A stretch of DNA of 64,000 nt from CAZPBC01 sp964584775 (GTDB taxonomy: Bacteria > Chlamydiota > Chlamydiia > Chlamydiales > SLFE01), in NCBI GenBank assembly GCA_964584775.1, contig CAZPBC010000006.1, positions 8,422 through 72,421 on the forward strand, in the 5' to 3' direction. Below the pieces are notes generated by a model. That model made no database searches and had not been told where the DNA came from. It was given only the letters and a program-made list of their open reading frames with translations. The translations under genes and the position numbers were made by a program. Shown piece by piece: positions 26,940 through 36,161 of this stretch (the stretch's first letter is position 1; each line of letters begins with the position of its first letter).

Positions 26940-27692
26940 GTGGCACGCTCGTCGAAACAGTGGAAAGGATGGAGTGGAGGCTTCTTTGTAGGTGTCCTCT
27001 TCGCCTCTGCACTCTTTACTGCTCTTCCTGAAGAGGAGATCCCTCAAAAAAACTATGCAGGGGTAATAGGCCTTCCAACGAGCCACTTTCTTCTAGAAAG
27101 GGAGCGCTTCAGCGTGGGTTATGACGGCCGTCTCAAGCAGCCCGCTTGGGTGTATGAAGACCTTCTTGCAGAGGAGGTCGATGGGAAGCTCGACCGTAAA
27201 GATTACGATTTTAAAGAAGATGAAGAGCTTCCGGAGGTCGTTCGATCCACTCTTGGAGACTATAAAGGCTCAGGTTATGACAGAGGGCATATGGTTCCCG
27301 CTGGTGATTGCAAGTGCTCTGCCAAGAAATTAGAGCAGAGTTTTCTCCTCTCCAACATCTCCCCACAAACCGCTGGCTTGAACCGTCAAACCTGGAGAAA
27401 GCTCGAAGGGCATACACGCCGTCTTGCGAAGGAACATGAGCGAGTTGAAGTGATTTCAGGCCCCCTTTTCCTTCCTGAGGAGGATGAAGAGGGGAAAAAA
27501 CAGGTAAGCTATCAGGTCATTGGTGAGCAAAACGTTGCTGTTCCGACGCACTACTTTAAAGTGATCAAGTGGCGTGCAGGTGCTGAGGCATATATCCTTC
27601 CCAATATCGAAAAACTCGACGACCGTCCACTTAAGGAATATCAAGTCACCCTAGATAAGGTCGAAGAGCTTGCTGGAGCCACCCTTCCATGA
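26940..27692 (+). CDS. DNA/RNA non-specific endonuclease (beta-beta-alpha metal, NUC1 type)
   Basis: This 250-residue protein contains the family active site DRGHMVPAGD with the catalytic His, the downstream metal-binding Asn region FLLSNISPQ and RKLEGHTRRLA. An N-terminal hydrophobic segment (GGFFVGVLFASALFTAL) acts as a signal peptide or anchor, so the enzyme works outside the cytoplasm, for nucleotide scavenging or host DNA attack. The start is GTG 26940, three bases after the preceding gene, with no obvious ribosome site, suggesting coupling. The GNAT gene overlaps its stop (ATGA at 27689). Confidence 0.88.
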   Translation: MARSSKQWKGWSGGFFVGVLFASALFTALPEEEIPQKNYAGVIGLPTSHFLLERERFSVGYDGRLKQPAWVYEDLLAEEVDGKLDRKDYDFKEDEELPEVVRSTLGDYKGSGYDRGHMVPAGDCKCSAKKLEQSFLLSNISPQTAGLNRQTWRKLEGHTRRLAKEHERVEVISGPLFLPEEDEEGKKQVSYQVIGEQNVAVPTHYFKVIKWRAGAEAYILPNIEKLDDRPLKEYQVTLDKVEELAGATLP

Positions 27693-28552
27693 TTCATGTT
27701 GAGCCTGTGGACACTCCAAACGTGGTTGAAGTCCGCGAGTTCTTGCACCGGTATGAAGACACCTCTCTCTTCCTTTTGGGGAATTTAGAGAATTATGGTT
27801 TCAGGATGACAGAGGTGAACTACTCTGGAAACTTTAAACTCCTCCGCAATGAGGAAGGCGTTATTGGGGTGATTTGCTTGGCTCGATCAGGGAATCTCCT
27901 ATTCCAGCTTGAGGAGTCCTGTTTTGATGAAGTTTTAGCAGCTTGTTTTGAAGAAAGTGTTCCGGTTAGAGGGGTTGTTGGAGAGTGGGAACGTGGGTCT
28001 GCTCTTTGGGAGTTTCTCAAAGCAGAAAAACTAATTGCTAAAGAGACATTTACAGAGAAGGATATTCTTTACATAGTCGCTTTAAAAGAGATCGAGACTG
28101 AAGCAATTCCTGAGGTTGAGCTCTATTCGGAGTCTGACTTTGTCGAATGGAGAGCACTCCGCCAGGAATATATTGACGAACTAAATCTTCCAGATGGTCA
28201 TCAAGAAGATCATTGGCGGCGCATCTTTCAGGATAAAGTCCGCGATCAAATTCTTTGGGGGATGAAAGTCGATGGAGAGTGGGTTGCAACCGCTGATTTA
28301 AATGCAAAAGCTGGAGATCTTGGTCAGGTGGGTGGTGTTTACACCAAACCTGCCTTTCGGCGCTCTGGAATCGCCAAAAAAATGATGAAACAGATTTTCC
28401 ACGATGCGAAGCACAAGCTGGGTTTACGCAAGCTAATTATTTTTACAGGAGAAGACAACGTTGCTGCACGCCGGGTCTACGAATCTCTTGGAGCTCATCA
28501 CAAGGGATATTTTGCCTTGCTGTTTGGGGAAAGTGCAAGTGAGGGAATATAA
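27689..28552 (+). CDS. GNAT-family N-acetyltransferase
   Basis: The 287-residue protein has its GNAT domain in the C-terminal half: GQVGGVYTKPAFRRSGIAKK is motif A, which binds acetyl-CoA, and RKLIIFTGEDNVAARRVYESLG is the following strand-helix. The N-terminal half (about residues 1-130) may be a second, degenerate GNAT fold. It is translationally coupled to the nuclease. The 3' end runs 55 bases into the convergent RHS gene. The substrate is unknown; a role in immunity to or modification of the nuclease is speculation. Confidence 0.85.
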   Translation: MIHVEPVDTPNVVEVREFLHRYEDTSLFLLGNLENYGFRMTEVNYSGNFKLLRNEEGVIGVICLARSGNLLFQLEESCFDEVLAACFEESVPVRGVVGEWERGSALWEFLKAEKLIAKETFTEKDILYIVALKEIETEAIPEVELYSESDFVEWRALRQEYIDELNLPDGHQEDHWRRIFQDKVRDQILWGMKVDGEWVATADLNAKAGDLGQVGGVYTKPAFRRSGIAKKMMKQIFHDAKHKLGLRKLIIFTGEDNVAARRVYESLGAHHKGYFALLFGESASEGI

Positions 28553-30480
28553 AAGCCTTTCGCGTTGTAGATTAGCGGAATGGACTCGTCGTGACGCATC
28601 GCTTTGTAGCCCCATACTGGGTTTTCTAATAGGTCCGTCATCTCACCAAAGGCAGTATAACGAGTGCACCCGACAACAGATGTGGACCACCAACCTTGAG
28701 CGAGTTCGGTGACGACGTTTCCCTCTGCGTCGTGGATTGGGGTTGTGATTTCAGAACCCCTTCTCAAATGAAGAACTGCCTGGTTTTGATGTCCTAAGAC
28801 ACGGAGCTCTTCCAGCTGATTTTGTTTAAAGCAGCCCACTTCTTGATCTCCTAGATAGAAATAGCTTTTTGTCCAATTTTCAACAGGGGAATAGAGGGTC
28901 GTGGTGAGACATCTTCCAAAAGCATCGTAGGTGAAGAAGAGGGTTTGCACTGGGGTACAAAGAGTGATGGGACGATCCAACGCATCATATTCAATCTTGA
29001 TCTCTTCATCAGCATAAAAATGGATGAGATTGCCGACGGAATCATAGAGAAAGGAGTCGTTTTGACAGAGCTGGTTGTGGTAGTGGACGTTTGCATTTTT
29101 CTGAAACCGGTTTCCTGAGGAATCGTAGTTATAGAAATGGGTGGAAGATCCCTCCTCAGAAAGGAGTTGTCCTAAAAAATTGTAACAGTAGCGTTTTTCG
29201 CATGTTCCTATTTTATCATGGAGTGTGCAAGAAAGGAGTTTTCCTAGCTCTGTGTACTTGATCGAATCCTGAGACCAGTAGGGAGTTTGGATCCTTAAAA
29301 TCTTACCTTGGAGATCTCTAGTGATTCTTTCGGTTCCTGCCAAGTTGGCAAGTTCCGACTGGATCAGCTCTCCGCTGAGGTCATAATCGAGATATTCACG
29401 AACACAAGAGTCATTGAAATAGACACGGCGTAAATAGAGACTGTCATACTCGTAAATGATCTGATGATCCCCTGGATAAGTGACACAAACCAACCTTCCT
29501 AGAGTGTCGTACTCGTAGGAGATCTCGGCGCCTGTTTCAAAGACCTCTTTCACCACTTCGTGGTAGCGGTTGTAGATGCGGTTCGTGGCAGCTTTTGTGA
29601 GACAGTTTTTAATTTGGATGACATTGTGGTGGCGGTCGTAAAACCACTTGTAGTGGATGGGGTTCGGGTGTCCCTCTGAGAGGAGGGTGATCAACATGCC
29701 TAAAGCATTGTAGCGGAAGTGTAAAAGAGTTCCATCGGCCTTTTCAATTTTTATGAGCTTGCCTGAGGAGTTGTAGGAGTAGCGGGTGTCTCTCTGGAGA
29801 GGTGTTCCATAGGCCTCCTGAACTAACTCAACCTGGTGGTTGCGGTTGTGTGTCCACCGCGTCACGACAGTATGGAGAAGAACGCCGTCTCTGAAAACAG
29901 GCTCTTTTTTCTCAAAGAGGTTTCCATCTTTATCGTAGGAGAAGAACTCCTCTTTGAGAAGTTGATCTTCTGGATCGAGCTGTTTTTTGTGAATGGTCCG
30001 ACCTGATCCATCTAGCGTTTCAATCCAGCGTAATCCATTTGGATGGATCGTGATCTTTTCACTGTCGTAGGAAATCGTGGTCGTTTGGCCCATTTCGTTT
30101 GTTTCTTTGGTGAGTCTTCCTTGGGAGTCGTATGCTTTTAAGATGACACTTCGGCCTGCAGATCTCTCTAACTCTTCTCGGATGATATTTCCAGCTGCGT
30201 CGTGAGTGAGTTTTTTCCAGTAGAGTAGGGTGCCCATTTGATCTTCTTTATGGAATTCGATGGTGCGCTCCAAGTCATCGTAGAGCTGGATTTCAGCAAG
30301 ATGTTCTTCTTCGTTGATCCAATACTTTGTTTTGGTGAGACGGCCTAGGTAGTCATACTCATAGGTGGTCTTTCGCTCACCTTCAATTTTAATGGTGAGG
30401 CGTCCTTCCTGGTTGTATTCCTGTAGATCACCGTAAGCAGGGCTAAAGAGGAGAAAGATGATCCACTGATAGGGCTTCAT
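28498..30480 (-). CDS. YD-repeat (RHS) shell protein without a C-terminal toxin
   Basis: This 660-residue protein has a signal peptide (MKPYQWIIFLLFSPAYG) and more than fifteen YD repeats (YEYDYLGRLTK, ISYDSEK, FRYNALGMLI, YEYDTLGRLV and so on). It ends with an RHS-core-like segment PIHDAEGNVVTEL and RYTAFGE. In RHS toxins a variable toxin domain follows the core; here the protein stops within about 50 residues (IYNAKGFYIPSLAL), so no toxin is present. YD repeats build a cocoon-shaped shell. ATG 30480 overlaps the stop of the upstream membrane protein (ATGA), and an earlier in-frame ATG at 30540 is inside that gene. It probably acts at the cell surface or periplasm. Confidence 0.85.
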   Translation of the reverse strand: MKPYQWIIFLLFSPAYGDLQEYNQEGRLTIKIEGERKTTYEYDYLGRLTKTKYWINEEEHLAEIQLYDDLERTIEFHKEDQMGTLLYWKKLTHDAAGNIIREELERSAGRSVILKAYDSQGRLTKETNEMGQTTTISYDSEKITIHPNGLRWIETLDGSGRTIHKKQLDPEDQLLKEEFFSYDKDGNLFEKKEPVFRDGVLLHTVVTRWTHNRNHQVELVQEAYGTPLQRDTRYSYNSSGKLIKIEKADGTLLHFRYNALGMLITLLSEGHPNPIHYKWFYDRHHNVIQIKNCLTKAATNRIYNRYHEVVKEVFETGAEISYEYDTLGRLVCVTYPGDHQIIYEYDSLYLRRVYFNDSCVREYLDYDLSGELIQSELANLAGTERITRDLQGKILRIQTPYWSQDSIKYTELGKLLSCTLHDKIGTCEKRYCYNFLGQLLSEEGSSTHFYNYDSSGNRFQKNANVHYHNQLCQNDSFLYDSVGNLIHFYADEEIKIEYDALDRPITLCTPVQTLFFTYDAFGRCLTTTLYSPVENWTKSYFYLGDQEVGCFKQNQLEELRVLGHQNQAVLHLRRGSEITTPIHDAEGNVVTELAQGWWSTSVVGCTRYTAFGEMTDLLENPVWGYKAMRHDESIPLIYNAKGFYIPSLALSPNSKAKYPL

Positions 30481-31877
30481 TTTTCCTCCAAAGATAGGGT
30501 GGGGCTGTAGTTTCCTACCTCCACCCTTTCCCACCAGCAACCGGTCTCTTTCCGTTTTCGGTTTGAGGTGTACTTATAGAGATAAGCTTTTAAACGAATG
30601 TACTTGGGAGGAGAGTCTTTAAAGGGCACAGAACGAAAAAGTTTCTGAACGGGCTCGGAACCTCTAAGGAGACAGTGTACAAGAGACTGGATCCACGGCT
30701 CATCGGCGTAGCTTGTAAAGGGAAGGAACCATGCCTGCCAATCGAGACGGGGTTGGTAGGGAGATATGCGCCTCGGTCGCCTAGTAAGTTCTGAAGGCTT
30801 GTGCTTGAAGAGGTACTCCTTCCATTCTACCTGATCGTTGCTGCCCTCGACCACGATCTCTATACGTTCGGTGGTCATCACAGCAAAGATCCCGTAGCGA
30901 TTCACGAAGTGGAAGGGGGCAATCCAGTAAAAGAGTTTTGAGAAACGACCTAAAGGAAAGATCCGGGTGCTCAGCCGCATCACTTGTAGCCCCAAAAGAA
31001 CGCTTCCGAGCACCCAACTGACGAAGGTTGCTAGGAAAAAGGGCTCACTTTTCGCGGTCACGCCAAAAAGCGTGTCAGGAAGAAGGATTAAACAAAAGAG
31101 CACTGTCATATGGTTGAGATAGGAAAAGTTGCCGGTGAGCCAAATCACGACCTGAAGTCCTACTAGAAGTGCGAATGCGATGATCCGGAAAGGACCCGGC
31201 AGAAAGATGAGGAAGGGGATGACGATCTCTATAAAAAGCATGAAAGCGCAAGAAAACTTCTGAAACCAGAGGGGTGCTTTATGTGCAAAATAGGCAAGAG
31301 TATTGGGTAGAGGCTGGGATTCATAGTGATAACAAAGTCCTCTCATCGCCCGCCAGTTGACATCGCGGCTAATCAGCTTGCTGATCCCTGCCTCGAAGTG
31401 GAAACGGAACAGCAGTAGATTGAGGCTGATCCAAATGAGAGGAGTCGGACTTAGAAACCAGACCCAGCAGTTGATAGCGATCTCCATCAAAAAAAGTTCC
31501 CAGCCAAAACTCAAGAAATCCTGTCCTGAGTTGATCAAGGAAAGATGAAGAAACATCAAGATTGGAAGCACGATCAAGGGCCACACTCCGAAAAGGAGTA
31601 GAACGGCAAAAAAACAGCCGACCCAAGGAAAAAGGGTCAACTCTCGATCACCGCGCACCCACCAAAAGAGAGTGGGCATTCTCCAGAGTTTCCGGAGAGG
31701 CTTTTTTTCAAAAACCTTCTCCATCCAGTTCATGAAGCGTCCCATGGGTAGGATCCCCTCACTCCCAAAAAGCCCCATCATCTGCCGTGTGAAGGGAAAG
31801 AAAACAAACAGGTAGATCAGTCCCAAGACCTTAGGAAAAAAAGACCAGATCACTAGGTACTGTTCAGCATGAGTCAT
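30477..31877 (-). CDS. lipase maturation factor (LMF1)-like integral membrane protein
   Basis: The 466-residue polytopic membrane protein has about nine helices and the landmark segments LINSGQDFLSFGWELFLMEIA, RFHFEAGISKLIS, YHYESQPLPN and a soluble C-terminus with PRLDWQAWFLPF. I recognise these as the lipase-maturation-factor family (PF06762 type), known in animals for folding of lipases in the ER and present without known function in various bacteria. It heads a two-gene unit with the secreted YD-repeat protein, overlapping by ATGA, so the two products may act together in assembly of a secreted protein. This functional link is inference. Confidence 0.82.
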   Translation of the reverse strand: MTHAEQYLVIWSFFPKVLGLIYLFVFFPFTRQMMGLFGSEGILPMGRFMNWMEKVFEKKPLRKLWRMPTLFWWVRGDRELTLFPWVGCFFAVLLLFGVWPLIVLPILMFLHLSLINSGQDFLSFGWELFLMEIAINCWVWFLSPTPLIWISLNLLLFRFHFEAGISKLISRDVNWRAMRGLCYHYESQPLPNTLAYFAHKAPLWFQKFSCAFMLFIEIVIPFLIFLPGPFRIIAFALLVGLQVVIWLTGNFSYLNHMTVLFCLILLPDTLFGVTAKSEPFFLATFVSWVLGSVLLGLQVMRLSTRIFPLGRFSKLFYWIAPFHFVNRYGIFAVMTTERIEIVVEGSNDQVEWKEYLFKHKPSELTRRPRRISPYQPRLDWQAWFLPFTSYADEPWIQSLVHCLLRGSEPVQKLFRSVPFKDSPPKYIRLKAYLYKYTSNRKRKETGCWWERVEVGNYSPTLSLEEK

Positions 31878-31945
31878 GGGTCATTTATACAGAAAAGAGA
31901 GCTATTCATAAAGGAGATCAGACTCTTTTTTTTAGCTCCTCAGAA

Positions 31946-32002
31946 TTTATAACTCATAAATATGCTTAAATATGAGTTATAAAGAGAGGGTTTATAACTC
32001 AT
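31946..32002 (+). promoter_or_regulatory. three-half-site operator in front of and over the fic start codon
   Basis: The 12-mer TTTATAACTCAT occurs exactly at 31946-31957, inverted (ATGAGTTATAAA) at 31972-31983, and again in direct orientation at 31991-32002, where its last two bases are the AT of the fic ATG. The first two form an inverted repeat with a 14-bp spacer. This looks like a cooperative repressor site, possibly used by the winged-helix C-terminus of Fic itself. Confidence 0.6.
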
Positions 32003-33089
32003 GAAGTGGAATTGACAGCTCAAAGAGTGGCCTCAGTTTATTTTTGATGCCCATGCGGTTGCAGCACTCGAAAAAGAATTTTTGCAGGGGGCTGGAGGGG
32101 CTATCGCTGTATTGAGGTGTCTGAGTGACCGAGAAAAGAAGGAGTATATTGTAGAGGTTCTTTCGACTGAAGGGGAGAAAAGTGCTGAGATTGAGGGAGA
32201 GGTTTTAGAACGAAACAGCTTGCAGGTTTCGATCCAGCGGCATTTTGGACACTCTGAAGGCCGTCGTCGGCTCCCACTCAAAGAGCAAGGAATGGGTGAT
32301 CTCATTTGGAAATTGTATGATACATATGATCAGCCACTGTCTCATGAGATGCTCTTTGAGTGGAACTATCTGCTTCTGCAAGGGGAAAGGGGAGTGAATG
32401 AGGTAGGGGTGTATCGTTCCCATAGCAAACCGATGCAAATCGTTTCTAGCCGCTACGAGAGACAGACGGTCTATTTTGAAGCACCACCCTCAGAGCGCGT
32501 CGAAGATGAGATGAGCCAATTCATTGAGTGGTTTAATGACCGAAGAGGTGAAGGATCTGTACTCATCAATGCAGCACTCGTCCATCTCTACTTTGAAAGT
32601 ATCCACCCTTTTGAGGATGGGAATGGACGCATTGGGAGGGCTCTTGTAGAGAAGTCTCTCTCTCATGAGCTTGGGCGGCCTATGCTTCTTGCTCTATCGC
32701 AAGTCCTCCGTCGGAGGAGAAAAGAATATTATCAGGCACTTGGGACATGTAACCGCAGCCTTGATGCAAGACACTGGATTCAGTTTTTTTCCGAAGTGAT
32801 CGTAGAGGCCCAGCGAGAATCACTCCAGCAGATTCTTTTTCTTATCCAAAAGTCGAAAGTAATGAGCCGTCTGCATGGCCAGATGAATGCACGCCAGGAA
32901 AAGGTCCTGCTTCGTCTCTTTAAAGAGGGGCCTCAGGGGTTTGCCGGAGGGCTCAGTGCGGAAAATTATATTTCTATCACAAAAACATCACGTGCTACGG
33001 CAACTCGTGACTTATCGCAGCTTGTTGAGCTTGGCGCTTTGACTAAAACAGGTCAGCGCAAAAGCACACGCTATTGGTTGATCCTATGA
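32001..33089 (+). pseudogene. Fic-domain AMP transferase (class II) with in-frame TGA at codon 5
   Basis: From ATG 32001 the frame reads M-K-W-N-stop-Q-L-K-E-W-P-Q-F. The codon at 32013-32015 is TGA where related Fic proteins have Trp, after which the frame is open to 33089. The rest is a full class II Fic protein: inhibitory helix SAEIEG, catalytic loop HPFEDGNGRIGR (32604-32639) and a C-terminal winged-helix segment ITKTSRATATRDLSQL. Fic enzymes attach AMP to Tyr/Thr of target proteins. The only other start covering the inhibitory helix is a TTG at 32082 without a ribosome site. It is either a recent pseudogene, a read-through gene or a sequence error. The 3' end overlaps the RND gene by six bases. 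Confidence 0.82.
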
Positions 33090-36000
33090 CTTTTTGAAGC
33101 GTTCTTGGAACTTCTCGAGAGTGAGGTAGACGACAGGGGTGAAGAAGTAGGTGATGAGCTGTGCGAAGAAGAGACCGCCTAGGATGACAAGACCGAGGGG
33201 GCGGCGGGAAGCGGCGTCGGCACCCATGCCGAGTGCGATGGGAACTGCACCCATACTGGCGGCGACGGTCGTCATCAGGATCGGACGGAAACGCTCTCTG
33301 GCGGCTTCGACGATCGCATCGTAGGCTGTCTTGCCTTGTGAGACCTGTTCGTTTGCAAACTCAACCAGCATGATGCCGTTCTTCATGACAATTCCGATGA
33401 GGACGATGAGACCCACATAGGAGTAGATCGAGAGTGCCTCGCGGAAGAGGAAGAGCATGAGGAGGCCACCGAAGAGGGCGCCAGGAAGGGTCGAAAGGAT
33501 GGTGAAGGGGTGGATAAAGCTTTCATAGAGGGAGCCGAGGAGGATGTAGATCGCAATGATTCCCAGGATGAGGAGGAGAGTCATGGTTTGTGTGCTGCCC
33601 TGGAAGAGGCTTGCCGTTCCCTGAAACTGTCGCAGTAGGGTGGAGGGAACGGTTTCGTTCGTGAGCTGGTCGATTTTACTGATGGCGCTGCTGAGGGCAT
33701 AGCCGGGGCTTAGATTGAAATAAATCGAGGCGGAGGTGAACTGGTTGTGGTGGTTCACCTGGAGGGGGCCGGTTGAGCGTTTCCAGCTCGCGACATTTTT
33801 TAGAGGAACGAGGTCCTTCGAGGTGGTAGAGCGAAGCCAGATCTTTTCGAGAGCTTCGGGGTTCAGTCGGTAGTTGTCCTCCATCTGAACGATGACGTTG
33901 TAGGTGTTGATCGGAGTGTAATAGGTCGTGACACGTCCACCGCTGTAACCGATGGCGAGGGCCATTTCAATATCTTTGACTGTGACGCCGTAGGTGCTCG
34001 CCTCGTCGCGGAGCATCGCGATATCCAGCTGGGGGGTGTCGATTTCGATGTCGGTGCTCACCCCTCTTAGGTCGGGGAGTTGATGGAGGGCAGCGGTGAG
34101 CTTTTGCGCGCTTTCGTAGAGCTCTGGTGGATTATTGATGGTAGAGAGGGTGTAGGTGTAATCGGAACGCTGGACGCTTGTTGCTGCGTTCAAATTGATC
34201 TGTGGGACGGGGTGGATGAACGTTTGGATGTCCATCGTATTTTTCACCATCTCTTCGAGTTCTTGGTTGACCTGTGCGATGCCTTTTCGTTTCCACGGTT
34301 CGACCAGAGTTACGAAGATCACGCCCTGGTTGGAAGCGACATATTCTGGGAGGTTGGCGACGGAGATGATGTTTTTAACCGCTGGGTGCTTTTTAATGGC
34401 GTTGGCAACCGAGTCTTGGAGGCGAGCCATTTCGTGCAAGCTGACATCTTGAGGGGTGAGGGTGATCCCTTCCATAGCTCCCGTATCTCCAGCGGGGAGA
34501 AAATCTTTTGGAACCGTTTGGATCATGAGGAGTGCGAGAAGGAATGTTCCTACAGCGACTCCAATTGGAATGAGAGGGCGTCTTAGAACTGTGTGGAGAA
34601 GGGGCATGTAGAAGTTGGTCAGTTTTGTCATGAGTTTTGTCGCCATCCTCTCTACCCAAGAGGGCTCTTTTTGCTCTTTCAAGAATTTAGAGCAGAGCAT
34701 GGGAGTGAGGCTGAGAGAAACGAACCCTGAGAAGAGAACGGCGATGACAACCACCATCCCGAACTCGTGGAAGAGGCGTCCCATGATTCCAGGCATAAAG
34801 ATGATCGGCACAAAGACCGCACTGAGGGCTAGCGTCATCGACAGAACGGTGGTGCTGATTTGCTTCGATCCGTCGAGGGCCGCCTGGAAGGGAGTCTTGC
34901 CCATTTCGAGGTGACGGACGATGTTCTCTAAGACGACAATCGCATCGTCGACAAGGAAGCCGACAACGAGGATGAGGCCGAGCATCGAGAGGATATCGAT
35001 AGAGTAGCCATTGACATACATCAGTCCGAAAGTGCCGACAACGGAGAGGGGGATCGCGACTGAGGGAATCACTGTCGAAGCCATTTTTCCGAGAAAGAGG
35101 AAGATGACGAGGATGACGAGCGCAAAAGCAATCGCTAGAGTGAATTTGACATCCCAGATTGACTCCTTGATGGGAACGGAGGAGCTATAGACGACATCGA
35201 GCTCCATGGCTGCAGGCAGCTCCTTAGACATTTCAGGAAGGAGGGCTTCGATCTCGTCACAGAGCTGCACCGTGTTGGCACCCGACTGTTTGGTGATGGC
35301 GACAACTACAGAGGGCTTGGCACCCTTTTCACGGTTCCAATACCGGAAATAGTAGTACTCATCTTTCGTGCTTTCGACGGCGTGGCCGATATCACCGATG
35401 TAGACAGGGCGCCCATTTCTTTCTGCGACGATCACTTTATCAAAGGCTTCTGCGGTGGTCACTTGCCCTGCGGGATTGAGGGTATATGACTTATTGCTGT
35501 TAAACACGGTTCCAGCTGGGAGGGACTGAGTTGCGCTATCCACGGCGTGGGCCACTTCGTTCAGGCCAATATTCATCGCTGCCAGCCGGTCGGGATTGAC
35601 TTTGACACGGAGAGCACGGGGGCTACCATAGGTTTGGACTTGTGAGACTCCCTCAATCATCGAGAGGCGTTGAGCGATGGCGTTATTCGCATAGTCGTAA
35701 AGATCGGGAAGCGTCATCGTCTCTGAGCTGACGGCGATGTAAATGATAGGAGCGTCCGCCGGGTTGGTTTTTTGATACTGCGGAGGTTGAGGAAGGTGAG
35801 GGGGGAGGTTGCCCTGCGCACGGTTGATCGCTGCGGCGACATCGGTTGAGGCAGCATCGAGGCTCTTGTCGAGGGAGAATATTGCTGTGATGCGGGTAGC
35901 TCCGGCCTGGGATGAGGAGATGATATTTTCCAGACCATCAATGGCCATCATCTGTTGTTCAAGGGGAGTCGCGACGTTGGAGGCCATGGTTTCGGCGTTC

Positions 36001-36161
36001 ATGCCTGGATTAATGGCGGAGACAGTGATGGTGGGAAACTCGATGGAGGGAAGGTCGCTGATCGGAAGATTCCGGTAGGCGATGGCACCAAAGAGGAAGA
36101 TCCCAAACATGACGAGGGTGGTCATGATGGGACGTTTGATGAAGGGCTCAGAGAGGTTCAT
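33084..36161 (-). CDS. RND efflux pump inner-membrane subunit, operon 2 (AcrB/MdtB type)
   Basis: This 1025-residue multidrug exporter of the HAE1 family has the classical N-terminus FIKRPIMTTLVMFGIFLFG, periplasmic porter domains, and the proton-relay motif GFLVDDAIVVLENIVRHLE with both Asp intact. It ends with the helix region FTPVVYLTLEKF. It takes drugs, bile-like detergents or lipids from the periplasm. It is the last gene of an operon ordered outer membrane factor, adaptor, pump; ATG 36161 overlaps the adaptor stop by four bases. It differs clearly from the pump of operon 1 in motif and gene order, so the two are not recent duplicates. Confidence 0.96.
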   Translation of the reverse strand: MNLSEPFIKRPIMTTLVMFGIFLFGAIAYRNLPISDLPSIEFPTITVSAINPGMNAETMASNVATPLEQQMMAIDGLENIISSSQAGATRITAIFSLDKSLDAASTDVAAAINRAQGNLPPHLPQPPQYQKTNPADAPIIYIAVSSETMTLPDLYDYANNAIAQRLSMIEGVSQVQTYGSPRALRVKVNPDRLAAMNIGLNEVAHAVDSATQSLPAGTVFNSNKSYTLNPAGQVTTAEAFDKVIVAERNGRPVYIGDIGHAVESTKDEYYYFRYWNREKGAKPSVVVAITKQSGANTVQLCDEIEALLPEMSKELPAAMELDVVYSSSVPIKESIWDVKFTLAIAFALVILVIFLFLGKMASTVIPSVAIPLSVVGTFGLMYVNGYSIDILSMLGLILVVGFLVDDAIVVLENIVRHLEMGKTPFQAALDGSKQISTTVLSMTLALSAVFVPIIFMPGIMGRLFHEFGMVVVIAVLFSGFVSLSLTPMLCSKFLKEQKEPSWVERMATKLMTKLTNFYMPLLHTVLRRPLIPIGVAVGTFLLALLMIQTVPKDFLPAGDTGAMEGITLTPQDVSLHEMARLQDSVANAIKKHPAVKNIISVANLPEYVASNQGVIFVTLVEPWKRKGIAQVNQELEEMVKNTMDIQTFIHPVPQINLNAATSVQRSDYTYTLSTINNPPELYESAQKLTAALHQLPDLRGVSTDIEIDTPQLDIAMLRDEASTYGVTVKDIEMALAIGYSGGRVTTYYTPINTYNVIVQMEDNYRLNPEALEKIWLRSTTSKDLVPLKNVASWKRSTGPLQVNHHNQFTSASIYFNLSPGYALSSAISKIDQLTNETVPSTLLRQFQGTASLFQGSTQTMTLLLILGIIAIYILLGSLYESFIHPFTILSTLPGALFGGLLMLFLFREALSIYSYVGLIVLIGIVMKNGIMLVEFANEQVSQGKTAYDAIVEAARERFRPILMTTVAASMGAVPIALGMGADAASRRPLGLVILGGLFFAQLITYFFTPVVYLTLEKFQERFKKS

